From Brienomyrus brachyistius (lineage: Eukaryota; Chordata; Actinopteri; Osteoglossiformes; Mormyridae), in the NCBI RefSeq assembly GCF_023856365.1, contig NC_064542.1, positions 11,305,863 to 11,369,862 of the forward strand: a stretch of 64,000 bases of DNA, read 5' to 3'. The notes below the pieces were generated by a model. It saw only the letters and a list, made by a program, of their open reading frames with translations, searched no databases and had not been told where the DNA came from. Numbering within the stretch: the stretch's first letter is position 1; every line of letters begins with the position of its first letter. Below, piece after piece: positions 59,624 through 64,000 of this stretch. The position numbers and the translations under genes are program-made.

Positions 59624-61845
59624 GCTTAGTATTACTCAGTATATACAGATATGCACAGCTCGGTATGTACTCCCATCATAAATCTTACATAGCTTATGTG
59701 TATACTGACTTATTTACTAATTTGGCTCTTTGCACTACCAACTTATTTACTGCAAACTGCACACCATTTATGGATATTAATAATGATCATTTAATGTTTG
59801 TCCTGTCTTTGTATATGGACAAACACTTTATGGATAAAAGTACTGGGACACCTGGCTATTACACCCACAGTAAATTTCATGACATCCCATTCTAAACCCA
59901 TAGGCATCAATATGGAGTTGGTCCCCCTTTCGCAGCTATAACAGCTGCCACTCTTCTGTGAAGGCTTTCCGTAAGATTTTGGAGTGTGTCTGTGGGAATT
60001 TTTGCCCATTCATCCAGAGGAACATTTGTAAGGTCGAGCACTATTGTTGGACGTGAAGGCCTGGCTCACAATCTCCGTTCTAGTTCATCCCAAAGGTGTC
60101 TGATGGGGTTGAGGTCAGGGCTCTGTGCAGGCCAGTCAAGAACTTCCAGACCAAACTCACCCAACATGTCTTTGTGGACCTTTCTTTGTGCACTGAGGCA
60201 CAGTCATGCTGGAACAGAAAGGGACCTTCCTTCTCCAAACTGTTCCCATGAAGCTGGAAGCATAGAATTGTCCAAAATCTCTTGGTGTGCTGAAGCATTT
60301 TCATTTCCTTTCACTAGAACTAAGGGGCCGAGCCCATCCCCCTGAGGAATAGCCCCATACCATTATCCCTCTTCCACCTAACTTTACAGTTGGCACAATA
60401 CAGTCACGTAGGTAATGTTCTCCTGGCAACTGCCAAACCCAGATTCATCCATCAATCTGAGACACAGAAGCAAGATTCGTCACTCCACAGAACACGATTC
60501 CGCTGCTCCAGAGTCCAATGGCAGCGTGCTGTACACCTCTCCATCCAACGCTTGGCATCGCGCTTAGTAATGTGATGCTTGCATGCAGCTGCTCGGCCAT
60601 GTTAGCCCATCCATGCAGCTCCCAGTGCACCGTTTTTTGCTGGAGTTAATGCCAGAGGAAGTTTGGAACTCTGCAGTTATTGAGTCAACAGAGCGCTGGT
60701 GACTTTTACATGCTATGTGTCTCAGCACTCGGTGACCCCGCTCCGTTAACTTTATGTGGTCTGCCGCTCCGTGGCCGAGTTTCGGTTGTTCCTAAATGCT
60801 TCCACTTAGAGTTGATCATGGAATATCTAGCAGGGAGGAAATTTCACGAACTGACTTACTGCAAAGGTTGCATCCTATGACAGCATCACAGATAAAGTCA
60901 CTGAGCTCTTCAGAATGACCTGTTTCTTTCACAAATGTTTGTAAATCTGACTGCATGGCCAGGTGCCTGATTTTATACACCTGTGGCAATGAGTCTGAAT
61001 GAAACATCTGAATTCAATGATTAACAGGTGTGTCCCAGTTCATTTGTCCATATAGTGTATGTACCAGGTTTCACTGTTTCGAAGCTTTGCACCCACGTGT
61101 TTCATTAAACATCGTACTGATTATGAACATGTACGTGGCCCCATAAAACTGTGATTGATGCTTATGTCAATAATGTCGAGGTTAGGGGCATATACAGGGG
61201 TGGGGGGGATAGTTCCAATTGAAATCTGACTGGCTGTTACCCACTGATTTAAACATATCATTTGCTAATGAGGCTGGCCTCTGTTATGGCCCCCACTTTA
61301 AAAATAATCCTAGAATCACTCTTGGTCGAGCTGGTTTATCTTTAGTTCTTCCCTTCCTTTCTTTAATAATGTAACGTTTCCTTGCATGCCCCCCAGGTGG
61401 ATCGATGAGCAGTCTAGGGTTCGAGTCCCGCCAGCGATACAGCAGTGGCTATATCCAGTGCATGCACGAGGTGCATAACCTGCTTTTGAGCTGCCCGGGC
61501 ATGGACCAAACGCTGGGTGCTCGCCTGCTCAATCATCTGCTGCAGTCCCTACCCCAGATCAGCGCTGAGGGTGCGGGCGGCTCCACCCCCCTCCCTGCCT
61601 CCCCCAGTCAGCCCGCTCACTCTCTGACAGCGGTCCCCCTACGCACCTCTCCCTCCTCCCCTGTCTCTCCAGTCAGCAGCCCTCAGCTCTCCCAGTACCA
61701 GGAAGTGTCTGAATCTGCTTCGGCTGCCGATGGCCAGCCCTCCCCGCCCGACTCTCCTTCCACTGCCGTCCACCCCGCCCTGCTGCATGCCGGCCTGCCT
61801 GCTTTCTTCCCAGGCACCGACCCCTCCATGTGGAGACCGTGGTGA
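58355..61845 (+). CDS. her8a: Hes/Her family bHLH-Orange repressor, her8-like
   Basis: A DNA-binding repressor of the Hairy/E(spl) class, which acts with Groucho/TLE, typically in neural patterning and somite formation. Exons are 58355-58417, 59084-59179, 59473-59551 and 61397-61845, all GT-AG with matching phases, giving 228 residues. The bHLH spans about 17-74, with the Hes-type proline in its basic part (LRKPLIEKRRRERIN). Helix 2 is KLEKADVLEITVQHMEALQ. The Orange domain is about 93-131 (YSSGYIQCMHEVHNLL). A Ser/Pro-rich linker leads to the terminal WRPW at 225-228, the Groucho-binding motif. Family membership is certain. The her8 assignment rests on my memory of the bHLH (GIMVDAYNLDQSKLEKAD); hes6/her13 and hes5 types fit less well. 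A likely poly(A) signal is at 62340-62345. Confidence 0.85.
59561..59622 (+). repeat. (TC)n tract next to the exon 3 donor of the her8-like gene
   Basis: About 31 TC units begin 9 bases after the exon 3 border (59551/59552). On the transcript it is a long pyrimidine tract, a typical binding site for PTB proteins, right behind the 5' splice site. Confidence 0.95.
59812..61054 (-). mobile_element. Tc1-like DNA transposon in her8-like intron 3
   Basis: The element is about 1.24 kb. Ends TATATGGAC (59812-59820) and GTCCATATA (61046-61054) are exact inverted repeats, and longer imperfect terminal repeats include GGGACAC. The transposase lies on the reverse strand and is broken into several frames (for example 60304-60080 and 61007-60816), so it is inactive. 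The ends fit TA target use. It is a relative of the truncated copy at 52702-53160. Confidence 0.85.
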
Positions 61846-62360
61846 TCACCCACTGTGATCCCAAGCCGTGTGTTCCTCCTTTTCCAGTACAAATATTGGA
61901 TTTAGTAACTTGCTGGGCAAGAGATGGGAGCGGATTTATGCTGTTGGGCTTCTCAGTTCCTTATTTTAGAAGTTTAAGTGTATCAGCCAGATATAGAAGA
62001 TTTATTGTTCCAGCCCAGATGGTTGTAGGTTCTGTGCTCCTGGTGCATTGTGGTCTTAGTCTACTGCCTCACAAACAAAGCAACATTAAGAGGTGAGAAA
62101 TCTGAGCCGATTTCCTTAGGCAAGATCATTTTTTAAAGCCACAATATGCATTTAAATAAGGTTTTCAAAAAATGTAAAATATGTCGCTGGCTGTGCTGTG
62201 CTGTTTGACTTTGCTTCTAATGAAGTACATTTTCTATGGATTCTGCAAATATACATGCATTTTGGAGAGTGATTAGATAGAGATGGGTTTGGGGAATCTG
62301 TTGGGTTTGAGTAACAGTAATGAATTCAGTTTTATGCAGAATAAATCAGGTTACAATAGT
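61846..62360 (+). other. her8-like 3' UTR
   Basis: Sequence after the stop codon, ending at AATAAA at 62340-62345. A later AATAAA-type signal near 62497-62505 could be an alternative. No repeat is seen. Confidence 0.45.
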
Positions 62361-63949
62361 TAGTTGACTTTTCCCCCAAAATACATGTAAATTCCTAACA
62401 TGGCTTAACCATATTTTTGAATGATTCTAGTCTATTGTGAGAAACAGTAAAATCTATCTTGTTGAAGACATAGACTTTAACAAACATTAGTAAATAATAA
62501 AATCTTTTTTATCACATTGACATCCTTCCGACAAAAAAAGCCAGTTGGATTCTTCTTACTTAACTGAACAAATAACAGTGGAATGTAATGATAATTTTTT
62601 CTATTAGGAAATTGCAGCTTGTGCTCTCTGCACCGCCATGTGCAAACATACCTGTGACTGAGGACTGTGAGAGAAAACCACTATTAATACTAGCAGCCAG
62701 CCATGTGTGATGACATCGCAGGCTATTGTGTGTTCCCTCCTGTGTGGATTATGTGGTGTGCTATCCATGAAAGAAAATTCATTCAGCAATTGATTTTGCA
62801 TGCATTTGTTTCCTGTGTTATGCAGGGATCGCAGCTGGGGGGGAGTGGGGGAGGTGTGTGTCCTGGGGTATACTGCAGTGTCACAATGACCCTGCTTTGG
62901 TTACAGAAGTGGTTATGTGAGCAGAAACAGGGAGATGAGCTTGCAGGTATGTGATTCATTCATTATGGCCTGAAGCACTATGTAAGGTTGACCTACCCAG
63001 AAACCTGAGATATGGGCTTATGGATAGACATGCATTCATGCTTATTTGGCAGATGTTTTGGTGTAAAGCTGGGGTCTCCAACTCCAGTCCTGGGGGGGCA
63101 AAACCCTGTGTAGTTTAGTTCTTTCCCCGTTGCTCCACAAATGATTCCGCTGATGATGCACAAGGAGGTGCAAGGAGTTGAATCAGGTGTGTTAAATTAG
63201 AGGAAACCCAAAAATGTGCAGGGCTCCGTCCCCCAAGGACTGGAGTCTGACACCCCTGGCTCGCTGGACAGTAAAAACCACTATCTGGGGTGTTGAAATA
63301 CCAACGCAGTGTAGTACATAACTTATCTATGTTCAGTGAATTATCTATAAGTGCAGTGAATTCAGTTTTCTGGAAACCATCTCTACAAGATCTACATTGA
63401 TAAACGTTGATTTTTGTTATTCAGTATGTTGGGTATAATTTCCTTGTCCTTTTTGCAGTAGTTTATAAATCATCCACACCTTACATATGCTTTATTGGTA
63501 TCCAGTTAGCGACACAAGTGAGCTTGTAGACACAGGCCCTCTGCGTGCGGCCTATGGGAAGGGAAGATGACACATGAACTGGATACTTGCATAATTTCCG
63601 AGCTGTAACTGCACTAATGGTCTGAATTTTGCATTTTATGGTTGCTGATGTAGTTTATCACATCAAATCTGACTGCTTGCGGAAAGTAATTCATCTGGGA
63701 TTCAGTAAACATGAAACGAAGGCACTCAGCTTTAGGGATGAAATGCTAATCGGTTTCACGGTAAAACACTGTAAAATTCCAGCCAGTCGGTATTACAGTT
63801 TGAAATTTTAATTATCATAAAAAACAATGGCTGTTTAGTGGGCTTTGAAAAACTCACGGTAAATACAGTCCAGCATCAACCAAAGTTAGACGCAGACTCT
63901 CCCAGACGCAGAGCTGCAGGTGCAGTGTGTCAGTGAGCACATGACGAAA
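62361..63949. other. intergenic DNA after the her8-like gene
   Basis: No gene is recognised. A palindromic MITE at about 63070-63262 pairs GGGGTCTCCAACTCCAGTCC with CAAGGACTGGAGTCTGACACC. The remainder is AT-rich spacer with short frames only. Confidence 0.5.
63070..63262. mobile_element. palindromic MITE, hAT-like ends
   Basis: The left segment CTCCAGTCCTGGGGGGGC and the right segment TCCCCCAAGGACTGGAGT are inverted repeats of each other. The inner parts also pair weakly. This type of short element is common in fish. Confidence 0.65.
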
Positions 63950-64000
63950 GGCAGTGATCGTTGGCAGTGATCGTTGGCAGTGAGTGTTGGCAGTGACAGC
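63950..64000. repeat. 13-base minisatellite running off the window
   Basis: Units of GGCAGTGATCGTT start at 63950, 63963, 63976 and 63989. The third differs slightly (GGCAGTGAGTGTT) and the fourth is cut by the window end. Confidence 0.85.

Noticed and set aside
1..64000. CRISPR arrays, operons or prokaryotic systems
   Set aside because: No regularly spaced direct repeats with unique spacers are present, and all real genes are vertebrate with introns.

Overview
The window is nuclear DNA from a ray-finned fish, almost certainly a teleost. Genes are split by GT-AG introns, microsatellites are abundant, and fish-type mobile DNA (tRNA-derived SINEs, a LINE, Tc1-like transposons, palindromic MITEs) fills much of the non-coding space. 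I see no prokaryotic or viral genes and no CRISPR array. The species cannot be named from the sequence alone.

Seven protein-coding genes can be reconstructed. From left to right they are: a SoxB1 factor of the sox19 type (+, 3791-7298, two exons); mpdu1 (-, 22260-17068, seven exons), tail to tail with sox19; mblac1 (+, 23155-23959, two exons), head to head with mpdu1; a TM4SF5-like L6 tetraspan protein (+, 27089 to 29828 or 30341); a P2Y/LPA-type GPCR whose reading frame is split by an intron (+, 36327-37647); a second P2Y/LPA-type GPCR with a single coding exon (+, 47858-48814); and a Hes/Her bHLH-Orange repressor, her8-like (+, 58355-61845, four exons). As I recall the human map, SOX15 and MPDU1 are also convergent neighbours at 17p13.1. 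The layout therefore supports sox19 being the fish counterpart of SOX15.

The genes are not an operon and act in different processes: neural and early embryonic transcription (sox19, her8-like), dolichol-sugar use in the ER (mpdu1), a metallo-hydrolase (mblac1), a membrane tetraspan, and two lipid- or nucleotide-type receptors. The space between them holds candidate control DNA: an upstream block at 1-290, octamer motifs, CpG-rich blocks, and a CSL site plus TATA box before the her8-like gene. The rest is mostly repeats.

I did not find a convincing new biological system. The points most worth a second look are: the intron inside TM4 of the first receptor; DRC in place of DRY in the second; a polyadenylation signal that overlaps the mblac1 stop codon; a possible two-codon last exon in the tm4sf5-like gene; a long hairpin in the mpdu1 3' UTR; a long TC tract next to a her8-like splice donor; two recent SINE insertions with perfect target duplications; and a Tc1-like element inside the her8-like gene.
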